A stretch of DNA of 64,000 nt from Maniola hyperantus. Lineage: Eukaryota; Arthropoda; Insecta; Lepidoptera; Nymphalidae. The notes beneath the pieces are model-generated. The model did no database searches. It saw nothing but the letters and a program-made list of their open reading frames with translations, and was not told where the DNA came from. Location: contig NC_048541.1 of assembly GCF_902806685.2 (NCBI RefSeq), positions 15,448,662 through 15,512,661 on the forward strand. The letters run 5' to 3'. Below are positions 31,511 to 43,952 of this stretch, one piece after another. A program made the position numbers and the translations under genes. The first letter of the stretch is position 1. Each line of letters starts with the position of its first letter.

Positions 31511-31938
31511 TTATTAGATATTTTTAGACTTTATCTAGAATGTTTCAAAAAAATTTTACGTTCTCTCGGGTCAAAAACAACTCGAAATTTTGAGGATATT
31601 TATTTTATCTTCCTTTTAGGACGCAGAGAGCTTATTACACTTCCACGTGCTAAAAGGTAATTGTATTATCCAGTAACAATTTTCTGAAATCATTCCCCAG
31701 AATAGCAAAACGAGGGTAAACGTTTATGTGTGAAAACTTATTTTCTGATTTTCTAGAAACTGGTTCTAAAATAAACTGTAGGTATACCTGAAGATTTAGA
31801 ACGAGAGTTCAGATTGTCGTTAAGTAGAACTGTATACCTATATGAAATGAAATATAATCCATAAAACTTTATAATTTTTTTAAAAATTCAAAAAAATCGC
31901 AGTCGCCTAGTAAAACTCTTATTAGTACGCGAAGGTCG
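31511..31938. other. Unassigned stretch
   Basis: No feature recognised. Confidence 0.3.
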
Positions 31939-32072
31939 AGATGGCAATCGGGGTGGCGACACCCCGCACACCCGCATAGCCCCCGCGGTAACCCAGTGCG
32001 AAATAACGCGGATGACGTGCTGGTAAGCTGGTATGCGGGGTGTCCCCCTGCCTTATACCCCGATTGCCATCT
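31939..32072. repeat. GC-rich element with 16-bp inverted ends
   Basis: AGATGGCAATCGGGGT at 31939-31954 and its exact complement at 32057-32072. ACACCCCGCA is also mirrored internally. Either a small MITE or part of a larger repeat. Confidence 0.6.
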
Positions 32073-32513
32073 GGATCTGTCGTACATCAATAGCTGGGGC
32101 CCGAAAGTTAATAGATTAAAAAAAATCATATGCCCAAGATATGAGAGGAAAATTAGGCAAAAATACGCAAAAAAGTGGACCCGACTTAGGTTAAGTTAGT
32201 AGAAGAAGAAAAACGCAAGACAATGCTTAAGTGCTTTAGTAATCTTAGTTTTAACATGAACCTACTCTATGAGGAAAAACATGTCAACCTTTTATGTGAC
32301 ATCGGAACAAATAGAAACCAAAATGGAGACAATGCGTCTTAATACAAAACGAAAACAACATCAAACAGAAAACATCCTATAGACGGTAAGAAGATAACAA
32401 TAAAACAACGGACAAAAATAACGTTTTTAAGCTTCGTACTTAAAAACCATTTTCTCGTGGTGCCATTTAATAATTCTGTTGTTTTCCCTTTTAATACAAA
32501 ATTTATAACTCAA
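32073..32513. other. Unassigned stretch
   Basis: No feature recognised. Confidence 0.3.
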
Positions 32514-32724
32514 CTAGCTGATGCTTACGACGACTTCATTCGCGTGGATTTAGGTTTTTAAAAATCCCGTGAGAACTCGTTGATTTTCCGGGATAAAAAG
32601 TAGCCTAAGTCACTCTCCAGGTCTCAAAGACCATACCCATATAAAAATCACGTTGCTCCGTTGCGACGTGATTGAAGCACAAACCAACAAACAAACACCC
32701 CTTCACATTTATAATAGGGGTAGA
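32514..32724 (-). mobile_element. H-D Helitron-like element
   Basis: CTAG at 32514, the CGACTTCATTCGCGTGG hairpin with a duplicated CGA, GTTGCGACGTGATT block, 5' end near 32722. Confidence 0.8.
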
Positions 32725-33185
32725 GAAGACATTATACAAATTAACATAGGTATTTATTACAGGAAAAAGATTGAAATACATACCAAAAGGAAACGAAAAA
32801 AATAAAGGCAAGGGAATCCGCAAAAAAGAATGTAAATATATAGAAAGCACAAGTGTAATTAAGACTAATAAGGCTTCAGTATATGACAAAGAGTACAATA
32901 CAAACGTTTCCCTGAATCTAATGTAAACAAGGGAAGCCCAAGGTATTACCTATTCAATATTTTATTGGATCGACAAGGGGCTTATAATAATACTGTCTAT
33001 TCAACACGTTCTTTATGATCGTACTTTAAATATATGAACAATATTTATGTTGAATATTGAAAAGGAGATGGACAAAAATTGTATGAACGCGTGCCCCAGA
33101 ATGTACAGATACCATTTATATAATGTGCCATTTTAGATATACCTATTATATTATGCCATTTAATAGTAAAAAAATATATTTTAAG
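32725..33185. other. Unassigned AT-rich stretch
   Basis: ORF 32605-32898 (-) overlaps the H-D element and is chance. Confidence 0.3.
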
Positions 33186-33539
33186 AAAAAAACCGGCCAA
33201 GTGCGAGTCAGGCTCTCGCAATGAGGGTTCCGTACTACAGTCGTATTTTTTCGACACTTTGCACGATAATTCAAAAACTATGATGCATAAAAATAAATAA
33301 AAATCTGCTTTAGAATGTACAGATGGAGACCTTTCATATGACACCCCACTTGATATAGTCACTCACTTCGAAAGTTGAAAATACTAATTATTAGTTCATG
33401 ACCACAATTTAATTTTTTTTGTGTGATCTAACCCTTAATTCACGGTTTTCAGGTTTTTCCCCAAATGTCAGCTATAAGATGTACTTACCTGCCAAATTTC
33501 ATGATTCTAGGTCAACGGGAAGTACCCTGTAGGTTTCTT

Positions 33540-33583
<44 letters not shown>

Positions 33584-33586
33584 GGC

Positions 33587-33617
<31 letters not shown>

Positions 33618-33701
33618 TAGATAGACATACAGACAGACAGACAACAAAGTGTGATCCTATAAGGGTTCCGTTTTTCCTTTTGAGGTACGGAACCCTAAAA
33701 A
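33186..33701 (-). mobile_element. GGTTCCGTA repeat with (GACA)n expansion
   Basis: AAAACCGGCCAAGTGCGAG start, GATGCATAAAAATAAATAAA body, (GACA)n about 33541-33644, terminal hairpin ACGGAACCCT. Minus relative to the copy at 4512. Non-coding. Confidence 0.87.
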
Positions 33702-33817
33702 GTCATAATGTTGTTTTGCAGTTATGGCATTAAGTTTGTGATAGGCATAGTTCAGCCTTGGGCAAATTTTGTCCAAAATCCATCTGTATGAGGACATATT
33801 TTTTTTATAATTCTTAG

Positions 33818-34204
33818 AGCGATCACACACTCATCTTATCCGAATCCGTGAAAATACGGATATAAAAAATATTTACGTCATATTATGTAACTAGCTGATG
33901 CCCACGACTTCGTACCCGTGGATTGAAAAATCCCGTGGGAACTTTTTGATTTTCCGGGATAAAAAGTAGCCCATGTCCCTTTCCAGGTCTTAAACTGTAC
34001 CCATGCAAAAAATCACGTCGATGCGTTGCTCCGTTGCAACCTGATTGAAGTTTTCCTTCAATCTTGAATGAACCAACAAACCAACAAACAAACACACTTT
34101 CACATTTACAATAAGGGTAGTGATAAGCTACCATAAATATAGTTCTATGCCTGTTTCGGAACATAATATTTTCACGGACTCGGATCGGATGAGTGCGTAA
34201 CCGC
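33818..34204. mobile_element. TIR element split by H-D
   Basis: Left end GATCACACACTCATCTTATC..CCGTGAAAAT. Right end ATTTTCACGGACTCGGATCG..GAGTGCGTAACC. These are imperfect complements of about 36 bp. An H-D copy occupies 33891-34123. Terminal pieces of the same family appear near 3827-3857 and 50738-50772. Confidence 0.65.
33891..34123 (-). mobile_element. H-D Helitron-like element
   Basis: CTAG at 33891 after A, hairpin CACGACTTCGTACCCGTGG, 5' end at 34123 followed by T. Confidence 0.83.
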
Positions 34205-34764
34205 CCTTAATCTTATTATCAGAATTTCGGAAATAGGTCAAGCAGCACATTGAATAGAGATTTATAGAATTACGATTATACCATCAACATAAAAACAACC
34301 CCGGCTTAAAAGGTGTCTCTCCGTCACTCACCATACAAACGTAAATTGGAACTCATTCATTGGAATCCATACACACATCTTATACACAGAAAAACACACA
34401 CTCACACACACACACACGCACGCGCGTACACACACCCACACACACATATATTTATCTAACATAATATTCATTGATTTTTTTGACACTCAGTCAGTCAGTC
34501 ACCTTTTCATTTTATATATTTAGAATATTATACTATGGGGACAGGGACTGGTTACTTGAAACAAGCACCTGCTTAGTTCAAGCACTACCTACATTACAGC
34601 TGTATTAAAAATACAAAAAGAAGAAATTCCGTTCGTATGGAGCGAGTGACGGGGAGTCCCTTGTTAATATCACTCGGATTCGTCATAAGTACCGGGGCAC
34701 TCAAAAATATCTCATTATCAACTTCATAAAAGCTTATCCCGGGAACGGAGCAACGTTTATATAT
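34205..34764. other. Unassigned with (CA)n microsatellite
   Basis: (CA/ACAC)n around 34396-34446. 34487-34521 is a short H-B 5' remnant (CAGTCAGTCAGTCACC..TATATATTTAGA). Confidence 0.45.
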
Positions 34765-35187
34765 AAAAAACCGGCCAAGTGCGAGTCATGCTCGCGGACC
34801 GAGGCTTCCGTACTACAGTCGTATTTTTTCGACATTTTGCACGATAAATCAAAAACTATGATTCATAAAAATAAATAAACATCTGTTTTAGAATCAACAA
34901 GTGAAGCCCTTTCATATAATACCCCACTTATTGATATAGTCACTCACTTCGAAAGTTGAAAATACTAATTATTAGTTCATGACCACAATTTAATTTTTTT
35001 TGTGTGATCTAACCCTAAATTCAAGGTTTTCAGATTTTTTCCCAAATGTCAGCTATAAGATCTACCTACCTGCCAAATTTCATGATTCTAGGTCAACGGG
35101 AAGTACCCTGTAGGTTTCTTGACAGACAGACAGACAACAAAGTGATCCTATAAGGGTTCCGTTTTTCCTTTTGAGGTACGGAACCCT
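34765..35187 (-). mobile_element. GGTTCCGTA repeat, unit 1 of a tandem pair
   Basis: Complete from AAAACCGGCCAAGTGCGAG to the ACGGAACCCT hairpin. The next unit begins immediately after. Confidence 0.87.
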
Positions 35188-35607
35188 AAAAAAACCGGCC
35201 AAGTGCGAGTCAGGCTCGCGCACCGAGGGTTTCGTACGGCAGTCGTATTTTTTCGACATTTTGCACGATAAATCAAAAACTATGATTCATAAAAATAAAT
35301 AAACATCTGTTTTAGAATCCACAGGTGAAACCCTTTCATATGATACCCCACTTGATATAGTTATCTTACTTCGAAAATTAAAAATACTAATTATTAGTTC
35401 TTGACCACAGTTTTTTTTTGTGTGATGTAACCACAAATCCACGGTTTACAGATTTTTCGTCTAATGTCTGCTATAAGACCTACCTTCCTGCCAAATATCA
35501 TGATTCTAGGTTAACGGTAAGTAACCTATAGGTTTCTTGACAGACAGACAACAAAGTGATTCTATAAGGGTTACGTTTTTTCTTTTTGAGGTACGGAACC
35601 CTAAAAA
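35188..35607 (-). mobile_element. GGTTCCGTA repeat, unit 2 of a tandem pair
   Basis: Same orientation and order as unit 1, more diverged (GAGGGTTTCGTACGGCAG). Confidence 0.87.
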
Positions 35608-35844
35608 GACTTCTTTAATCCTGTGACTAAAGTCTAATCGTACGAGACCATTAAGGGAAAAGTATCAGAAAGGAATGAACCGGCCATATTGGAGAGCACT
35701 CTGTGAGTGAAAACTTTTTAATTTAAGGCAAATAAGGCAAACATCGGAGACTTCTATCAAAGGAAGGAAGAAAGTAAAATTAGTTTGGGCCGTACCTCAT
35801 TACCGGACTCAGTAATTTAATATGCAAATTATATGTGCGTAAGT

Positions 35845-35906
35845 ACTGTTGTGCCGTAATAGCCCTCTTATTCGGCAGGTTGAGGGTTCGATCCCGAGCA
35901 CGCACC
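35845..35906 (+). mobile_element. S1 SINE head fragment
   Basis: GTGCCGTAATAGCCC and GGGTTCGATCCCGAGCACGC. Only the promoter region survives. Confidence 0.6.
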
Positions 35907-35950
35907 TTAAGCCAAGCTCATTTATAATCTGAGCTTTTATAATGGCTTCG

Positions 35951-36386
35951 AAAAAAAAAAACCGGCCAAGTGCGAGTCAGGCTCGCACAACGAGGGTTTC
36001 GTACAACAGTCGTATTTTTTCGACATTTTGCACGATAATTCAAAAGCTATGATGCATAAAAATAAATAAAAATCTGTTTTAGAATGTACAAGTGAAGACC
36101 TTTCGTATGATACCCCACTTGATATAGTTATCATACTTCGAAAATTGAAAATACTAATTATTAGTTTATGACCAGATTTTTTTTTGTAATGTAACCACAA
36201 AGTCATGGTTTTCAGATTTTTCCCCTAATGTCAGCTATAAGACCTACCTTCCTGCCAAATTTCATGAATCTATGTCAACGGGAAGTACTCTGTAGGTTTC
36301 TTGACAGACCGACAGACAGACAGACAGACAACAAAGTGATCCTATAAGGGTTCCGTTTTTCCTTTTGAGGTACGGAACCCTAAAAA
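35951..36386 (-). mobile_element. GGTTCCGTA repeat
   Basis: Complete copy, fourth in a 3.2-kb cluster, with a short (GACA)n. Confidence 0.87.
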
Positions 36387-37699
36387 TGCGAATTTAATTA
36401 AAATCGATCAAATCATAAATATAATATTGTGTAGTACTTCACTAATCGTACGGAAAAAAGGTAGAACCTCATTTTTTAGGTTGGTTGAAAATAATATCAA
36501 CTTGTTCAATAACGTAATTAGGAATGCAAAGGGAAACCTCCATGAAAGAGCAAACAAAAAGGACAATTGGCTCGTTAAGAAAATTCAGAACCCCCTTCCT
36601 TTACCGCAGAGAGTCGAGTCAGAGCCGACATTTGGATAAGAAATGCTAATTAGAATCTCATAAATTTATTAAGTAAAACAATAGTAAGAATCTGCTTTAC
36701 GAATCAATGGTAACTAGTAGTATAACTAATTAATAATTAAGTAAAACAATTGTAAGAAACTACTTTCCGAATTAATGGTAAACTGGTAGAGTAATAATTT
36801 ACTAATGCATGAATCAACATAATCGGACAGTATAAAATGATAAGTTTGAACATGAATAAGTAAATTCATATCAATATATTAATACAAAAGTACCTGTTTG
36901 TCTGTCTGTTTCTTACCTTTTCATGACTCAAGCACTGAACCAAATTTTATATTTGAGTAATTCAAAATTGTTAAAGTATAAAAAGGTGCTTTCAGTGGGG
37001 CATATTCTAGCAACGATGTTATCCGTAGGAAATTAGACACTAGATGAAATTCAATAAAATTTGTTAAAAAGAATTCAAAAATTCAATGCAGTTAATAGTA
37101 AAAGTTGTAGCATTTATGGTTTCAAAAGATAATTAAGAAAAATAACTAAAAATAATAATAAACTAACTAAAATTATTGAAAAACATACCTATATTTTTAG
37201 TTCAAAAATCAGTTTCTCCTTTCAGTATCCAACACAAAGTACTCTTTTTGTTAGTAAACTTTCAACACGATTTCAAAATAATATTTAAAGTCTTATAATA
37301 TTTATTTTAACTGCACAAATCAAATAAAATCCTTTTGATAACAACACATTAAACTTAACGAAGAAACCAAAAATCAAAAAACGAAAACAATCGCTTTCAA
37401 TTCTGAATTATAATGTAAAATATTCGCGACCAAAAACTGAATACTCCAGAATATAATAAATATGTTCACAATACACATCGCTCTTGTAGGCGTATGGGGA
37501 CTAACCATAAATAAAAACATTTGCCTGTTTCCTCTCGCAGAGATAAGGAGTTTGATAATAGTCCTTGTAGCAGGATGTCCGTGGAGATAGCTGGTGACCG
37601 GTCAATTTTAATGAATTCATTCGGTTTCGCCAACTATCGTGATACCTACTCATTTATTTTTAACTGCTTTAAGAGATCCATATATCCAGAGACTTATAT
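36387..37699. other. AT-rich single-copy stretch
   Basis: ORF 36427-36639 (+) has no recognised motif. A weak H-A-like GTTTGTCTGTCTGTTTCTTA sits near 36896. No gene supported. Confidence 0.35.
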
Positions 37700-37985
37700 T
37701 ACCAACGATTGCTCTCATATTTCGGCCACATCATACGGCGGGGGGACGACAGCTTAGAAAAGCTAATAGTGACGGGCAACACTGAGGGCAAAAGAGCGAG
37801 AGGCCGCTCACCAACTAGGTGGTCCGACCAGCTAAAGGAGTCCAGCAGGTGTGGATTTTATCACATTGTTAAAATGGCCACCAACAGAAGCCGGTGGAAA
37901 CAGATAATCCATTCGAGGGCAGTTTGCCAGGACCACGATCTTCAGCAATGAAGGAACGACCGGAGAGAGAGATATCTAGAGAAAA
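37700..37985 (+). mobile_element. LINE 3' end (RTE-like C terminus)
   Basis: Frame 37709-37951 reads YFGHIIRRGDDSLEKLI, then EGKRARGRSPTRWSDQLKES, ending HDLQQ-stop. The GH..RR...LEK...G...G.R.RGR..TRW.DQ pattern is the C-terminal region of non-LTR ORF2 proteins. Ends with a GAGAGAGA-containing tail. Confidence 0.75.
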
Positions 37986-37989
37986 AAAC

Positions 37990-38433
37990 TCTGAGACTGA
38001 GGCACCACAATGCGTTTCTAGTCAATGATATTAGAAGAAAAAGAGGTAGATAGGTTACTTATATCAAATTCGATGTTTATTAATGGCACGCTGCGTCAGC
38101 GCCGAAAGACTCAACACACATAAACGCATAGATAGTATTTTAACCTCACACAACAGAGAGTAAAGGACGGTGAACTAATAACCTCAGCTTCAGTTGCGCA
38201 CGAAAAAGAGACGGTTATATTTTGCACTACCTCGTCCTGCACAGAAGAGTGGAAGAAGGACGGATATATGCCTAATAATGCGAGCGTAAAAGAGACGGGA
38301 CGAGACGGTAAACTAGAAACTCCAAAGAAAAAAAAAACAGTAAAGTCTTTTCGGCTAATGCCGATTTATGCCTACACTGTAGTTGTATAGTAAAATAAAA
38401 ACCTTATACTGTGGTATTTAATATATTACTAAC
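37990..38433. other. Unassigned; block mirrored at 39.35 kb
   Basis: CAATGATATTAGAAGAAAA near 38023-38041 recurs inverted near 39344-39362, within longer loose similarity. It may be ends of a larger element. Confidence 0.4.
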
Positions 38434-38645
38434 TAGCTTTTTCCCGCGGTTCCGCTCGTTTTTAGGGTTCCGTGCCCAAGGGGTGCCAACGGGACCCTAT
38501 TACTAAGCCTCCGCTGTCTGTACGTCCATCTGTCAGCGGGCTGTATCTCGTAAGCCGTAATAGGTAGACAGTTGAAATTTTCACAGAATGTATTTCTATT
38601 GCCACTATAATAAAAATAATAAAAATTAAATTAAATTAAATAAAG
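38434..38645 (+). mobile_element. Helitron 3' scrap followed by GGTTCCGTA-type repeat, second subfamily
   Basis: 38434-38463 is a CTAG-plus-hairpin scrap (TTTCCCGCGGTTCCGCTCG). From 38464, AGGGTTCCGTGCCCAAGGGG, CGGGACCCTATTACTAAG, then CAGCGGGCTGTATCTCGTAA mark a sister subfamily also seen at 7060-7150 and 59262-59402. Confidence 0.65.
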
Positions 38646-39511
38646 GGGGCTCCCATACATGGAAAAGAAGTCGAAATAAAATTACTAAATTTTACGCGGA
38701 CGAAGCCGCGGGAAGGTAGGTAAAGGAATAAAATGTGAAATGAAAATATTTTTTATTTTTGAAAATATTTACTATTACACAATCTACATACCCATAGCCA
38801 AAATTCCCTCATTGTATGAAGAGACCCAGCAGTGGACCGTAAAAAGATGTTAGACCATAGTTAATTTATCCTTCCCTAAAACAGGAAATATGCACACTAT
38901 TTGAATTGTCAATACTCAGAAGAGACCTATCTGTTTATTTTATATTCTTTGATCGGAAACTTTAAAATACGTACAACGATAACTTGATACGTACTTATGG
39001 CATGTGACATAAGGTACAAATTGCAATGAGTTGCATTTTACACGAACGTGCACGAGTTTGTTATTGTTAAATAAGTGAAAAATACGAATTATGTAAAAGA
39101 AATAGTTTTACTTACGAATGAAATGTGATTCCTTGACTTTTGGAAACCTTGCTTGTGTAGTTTGTGCAGAATCTCATCACACACGACGGCATTTTCGGTT
39201 GTTTTGGGAGACGAAAACAAAATACACATTACTATCAACGACGTCATCGATAGCGCGACGCCAGCGGGCGACTGAGCTCAGGTTTGCTAATTAGCTTAGT
39301 TTTAACGTGCCACTTGCGGTCCGCGTATAACGTATCTACCTATTTTCTTCTAATATCATTGGTTTCTAGTGCGTTGCGGCGCTGCACCACTGTGGATTTT
39401 AATATTGGGTGCCTAACGGGGATTGCGTTGCCGCTCCGGCAAAAAGTATGTCGTTGCACCGCATCAGCCCTCGTTTTTATATCCCAAGTCCATTGCGCAT
39501 CCATTCCATTA
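38646..39511. other. Unassigned stretch
   Basis: GCGGACGAAGCCGCGGGA near 38697 is a lone Helitron-type hairpin. The frame 39340-39525 (-) has no family I can name. Confidence 0.3.
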
Positions 39512-39562
39512 TGATACGGAACCATTCGTGTGCGAGTCCAACTAGCACTTGACTGGTTTAAA
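39512..39562 (+). mobile_element. GGTTCCGTA repeat end fragment
   Basis: GATACGGAACCATTCGTGTG then CGAGTCC and GCACTTGACTGGTTT, a diverged 3' end. Confidence 0.5.
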
Positions 39563-39897
39563 AATTTAACTGGTCAAATCCTGTTTTTTTTTGTTATTTC
39601 CATAATAACATTTTGGTAATAAAATTATTGCAAATTGATTTTAATTATTGTCTGTAACGTCTCGTTGATAAGAGAAGTTTATTTGTAAGGCACTCTATAC
39701 AAACATAGTTTGGTTCTCACTTGAATATTAATTGTAGACACGTTCTAGAATCTAGATATTTGTATGTAGTTTGTAAAAACGTGTAGATCTAAAGTAGCAC
39801 GCAAGCTGTTTTTTTTAGCTCTAATAGTGTTGACAAATCGAAAGGATTTCAAGTATAATTTTTTTCTTTCTTCCTGCTTCTGGCTTAGTTTCTTTAA

Positions 39898-40133
39898 CAT
39901 TATCACCATCATCATCTTTCGTAGTCTGTGCCCCTAGTGAGGGGTTCCCAACGCTCTACGCTTTCCGGTGCGAGATCACCATTCTAGCACAGTGCCTATA
40001 GTCTTCAGCTTCACAACCCGCTGGGCTATGTCGGTTGTTCTGCTTCTGCTACGGATCTCGTCGGATTTGATCACGTAGAGAAACTCCAAGCATAGTTCTC
40101 TCCATCGCTCACTGAGTGACTCTGAGTTTTGAT
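39898..40133 (-). mobile_element. RTE-like LINE 3' fragment
   Basis: Left CATCATCATC tail, then the minus-strand ORF2 C-terminal coding blocks (CTTTCCGGTGCGAGATCACC, GGCTATGTCGGTTGTTCTGC, GATTTGATCACGTAGAGAAA). Internally deleted relative to 26925. Confidence 0.75.
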
Positions 40134-40418
40134 TTAATGTAACAGTATTGTAATATTGTGTCCAAATTTCAGTGCTGAATTAATATTTAATACGTGACGT
40201 GGAGTAAAGCGAAGCTCTGGAGGAAGACTTGTTGTGAATTCGTAAAGAACTTGCTTCGAGCTTTGTTGTTTGTGATGAATGTTACTAGACACACTGCCAA
40301 TTTGTGAAACAGCAATTCAGAGTGTAATAACTGTAGGTACTGAAAATTTCTCTCTGTTATAAATATTATAAAAAAATAACGTAATCGATATGACTTCTTA
40401 GAAAGAGACAGAGATCAG

Positions 40419-40712
40419 TGATGAACGTTGTGGTCTTATAAATGGAAAGTAGCGAGTTCTATTCCCAGCAGGGGCAATTTGGTAATTTATGATATCTAAA
40501 ACGTCTCTGGTATGGTCTGGTGGGAGATTTCGGCCGTAGCTAGTTATCACCCTACCAGCAAAGCCGGGTCGTGCAATTTATATGGTTCCGGTAGGATGTC
40601 GCGTCAAGTTAGGGGTATGGGCTATTTAAACTGCCATACCCCTTGCAAGTTAGCCCGCTTAGACTGCATCATCATTTATAAATCATGGGCTAACATGTAT
40701 CAGAATAAAAAC
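40419..40712 (+). mobile_element. S2 SINE
   Basis: Full order: degenerate tRNA-like head (GTTCTATTCCCAGCAGGGGC), CTGGTATGGTCTGGTGGGAG, CACCCTACC, GCCATACCCCTTGCAAGTTA, and an A-rich end. Confidence 0.8.
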
Positions 40713-43019
40713 TCCAACTGATTAGCGTGGAGTAACGCAAGACTCAGATCGTTGAGTTTGCGAAGTAACTAAAAAGGGAGTCAATTGAAAAGTTAAACAT
40801 CTCATTGTCTCACTGAACATTGACGGATCAAAGACCTAATCCAATTTACAAGGGTCACCCAGTTACCTAACAAACGAATTTTATTAGGTTAACCTTGATT
40901 CGCCACATGTCCCTTGGTACAATCGAGTTTGCCTACACAAAAATCGAATTACAACAAAATTCAATCCAGCCAAATAGTGAACTCATAAATATACAATTGT
41001 CGAGTTGCTTTCGCAACAAAATCACGTCTACATGAGTAAGGAGTAACCCTCCCCAAAAAGAATTCGCGAAAACACACACGAGAATAAACGCAAATTCTGC
41101 TTTCCGCACGTATTGCCAGCACTTCGTTACTGGCCCTGAAAAGAAACTACAATTTAAATCGTACAAAGTCAAATAAACGAACCGGCAAACCTGGACTCCC
41201 TGAGGGGAACTACCTGTCAAAATTCCTCATTGCTCAAAAAGAAAATTTGAGCTACCTAACTAATACGAATCTTTAGTATTGATGCGTATGAGAATTCAAC
41301 AATTTTCACGTCGAACCTATTCATACGGTGATGTTTGATAAATGATTTTCAATAGAACAAATACAATTCTTTCAAGTATGTAAATCAATATGAATCCCGC
41401 AGTACCTACCTACATCAGATATAATATTCTAAACACGGCACCCCGCGTTAAGGCAAACGTAGAAATTTGTCACATGAGCGATGGTTCACCTACGTGTTTC
41501 GCCGTCCAAATCCCAAATATAATCCGTTGCCGTACGAATAAAACGCACCTTTATTACTTTAACGGGAGATGTTTAAATTCTGTGCGGCCATCTTCGGGGA
41601 ATTCACATTTCATATGACAGCGGACTAGGATTACCCACTGAATTTATATCTTAGCCGTGTTATCAAAAAGATCGTTTTCGATTGCGCACGTGCTTCCCGC
41701 CGAACTGAGTCGTAGCAGCCAGGAGTGTGACTGCATGATTTCATGCCAGCCAAAGTAAAGAAGGTTGACAAATAGGTCGGGCGTGCCGATGTTCAGTTTT
41801 ATTAAAATTAAAACGTTCTATCGTGACATTAATAAAAGTCGCTTGGGTTGAAAATTGCGTGCACCCCGCTGTATAAATTTACAGTAAGAACACGGGGATG
41901 AGCTGAACATTTTTATTATCATCGCGCTAGTTTATTGCGCCTCGAGCTTAAGTATTAGATATTTCTAATATCTTCACTGTCGAGCGTGTAAATTCTAAGA
42001 AACGACAGAAAAGCTGTCATAATGAAATTCTCTTTACATAAGTTGTTAGTCAAACCTAGACGCCATTTGTAAATGAATTTAGCCCTTGAGACTGTTGAGC
42101 GTAAGTAAACAGAAAATGGGAACTGAGATAAAATTGGATCTAAGTAAAACAGCCGAAGTAGCGAAGCTCCGTCCAAAGCAATAATTCAATCTTTCAGCCG
42201 CGCAATTTCACCGACAATTTATTCGGCATGAACTGTAGTTGTCAAATGCTGACGCTTACGTATCGAAGGAATAAATGATAGACATAAAAGAGCTGAAGAC
42301 AACATTGTCCCTCAATATTGTGATCACGTAGAAGAAACGCCAGACTTGGTGGAGACGCAATCTTGGGAGAAAGAATTACATTTATACAAAGAATGGGGAA
42401 ATCACTGGTAATTCAATGCATGGGAGCGATGAAACATAAGTAAATTATGGTAGAGAAGGAAGAAAATAAACCTTTATTTTAGCTAGCCGTTTTCCGTATA
42501 AGTTGCGACGTCGAATAAATACAAGTAAAAGGATTGATGATCGAGCTTCAACTAATAAAATAGTGTCTGAAGTTGGAGCAAAATTAGTAAATTTTATCAG
42601 GAATTGTCAGAATCAGAACTATCAAAGTTATAAATTACATTAGTTTATTGAAATAGACGAGGGAATCCTGTTAAGTGACAAAATGTTTTGCAATCTGTAA
42701 TATTTTGCGAAATTCAGTGAACATTTCAAATTTATTTGATTAACCTCCAGTAGTTACTTAATAAAAGCAATACCTAAAGTATTTTATGAAGAACAATAAA
42801 TTAGCAAATTAATTAAGCTGACCCGCCCTGGCCTTGCTCAAGTGGAACTCCTAGAAATACTTTCATAGTGAGGGGTTAACTTTTTAGAGAAAACCTACAC
42901 ACAAAATCTCAAGTTAATAGTGTTCAATGGTTTAAAATTTTCGTGTCTGTGTCAGTTTTACGAAATAAATAGTATTGACGAAGTAAATGACCGAAGTTTA
43001 ATTAACATACTCTAAGGAA
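40713..43019. other. Long single-copy stretch
   Basis: No repeat family of this window is present. Open frames at 40933-41220, 41390-41617 and 41955-42176 have no recognisable domain or splice context. Confidence 0.4.
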
Positions 43020-43273
43020 TCTAAATATATAAAAGGAAAAGGTGACTGACTGACTGACTGACTGACTGACTGACTGACTGACTGACTATCTGATCTATCA
43101 ACGCATAGCTTAAACTACTGGACGGATCGGGCTGTAATTTGGTATGCAAATAGCTATTATGACGTAGGCGCATCCGTTAAGAAAGGATTTTTGAAAATTC
43201 AACCCCTAAGGGGGTGAAATATGGGTTTGAAATTTGTGTAGTCCACGTGGACAAAGTCGCGAGCATAAGCTAG
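43020..43273 (+). mobile_element. H-B Helitron-like element with long GACT run
   Basis: TCTAAATATATAAAAGGAAA start after A, CATAAGCTAG end before T, and an expanded (GACT)n at about 43042-43087. Confidence 0.87.
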
Positions 43274-43952
43274 TTTGGTATAAAGTACATACTGGATGAT
43301 GATGTAATCTGCAATTAATACCAAACATCAATCCTAACCTATAAGTTGTTCAGTGGAGAGATAATGACTTTCATCGACATACTCCGCCAATCCCCAAGGT
43401 ACAATCCACCACAAGCCAAACAAACAGAGACGAGCGATCAACACAATCATGGCGAATCATTCGGACTTAGATCCAAAAATCCGTACTGCGAGTGTTTGTT
43501 TTTGATTTTTGTCTAACGAGACAATGGGGAAATGATGAGCACCGCGCTGCATTCGCCTTTGGGAATTCACCCCATACCGACACAGCCCCTTTATATTTCA
43601 ACTCCTGAACGACTTTATACCTTATATTAAAGTGGATAGGATACAAATTTAGTTGCGGTTCCCGAGGATTAACTCCGTTTTGGTGCTAGGACGGTCACAT
43701 ATGGCGTCAAACGGGCTACGGCGAGTGACGGCATGCCACTCGAGGGAGTCAGATTGACCTCTACTCGGGACAGCCACTACGTCAAGGCAACTTGGACTTT
43801 CAAGATTTAAAGCAATGGGATTGCACAGATTTTAATTGACTCAGTTTTGGTCCAGTGATTTAGATTAATGGCTCTGGTTCGCTTAAAATGGTATAGAGAC
43901 CTAACAAACGATATTGAGTGATACGCAGAAGTAGGAGTTTTGAAACAATACG
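43274..43952. other. Unassigned stretch
   Basis: No feature recognised. Confidence 0.3.

Noticed and set aside
33541..33644. CRISPR-like or regulatory array
   Set aside because: Simple (GACA)n microsatellite within a GGTTCCGTA repeat; no spacers.
39340..39525. Minus-strand 61-codon ORF as LINE coding sequence
   Set aside because: Part of the sequence is mirrored at 38.0 kb, but no reverse-transcriptase motif is visible, so I could not support a class.
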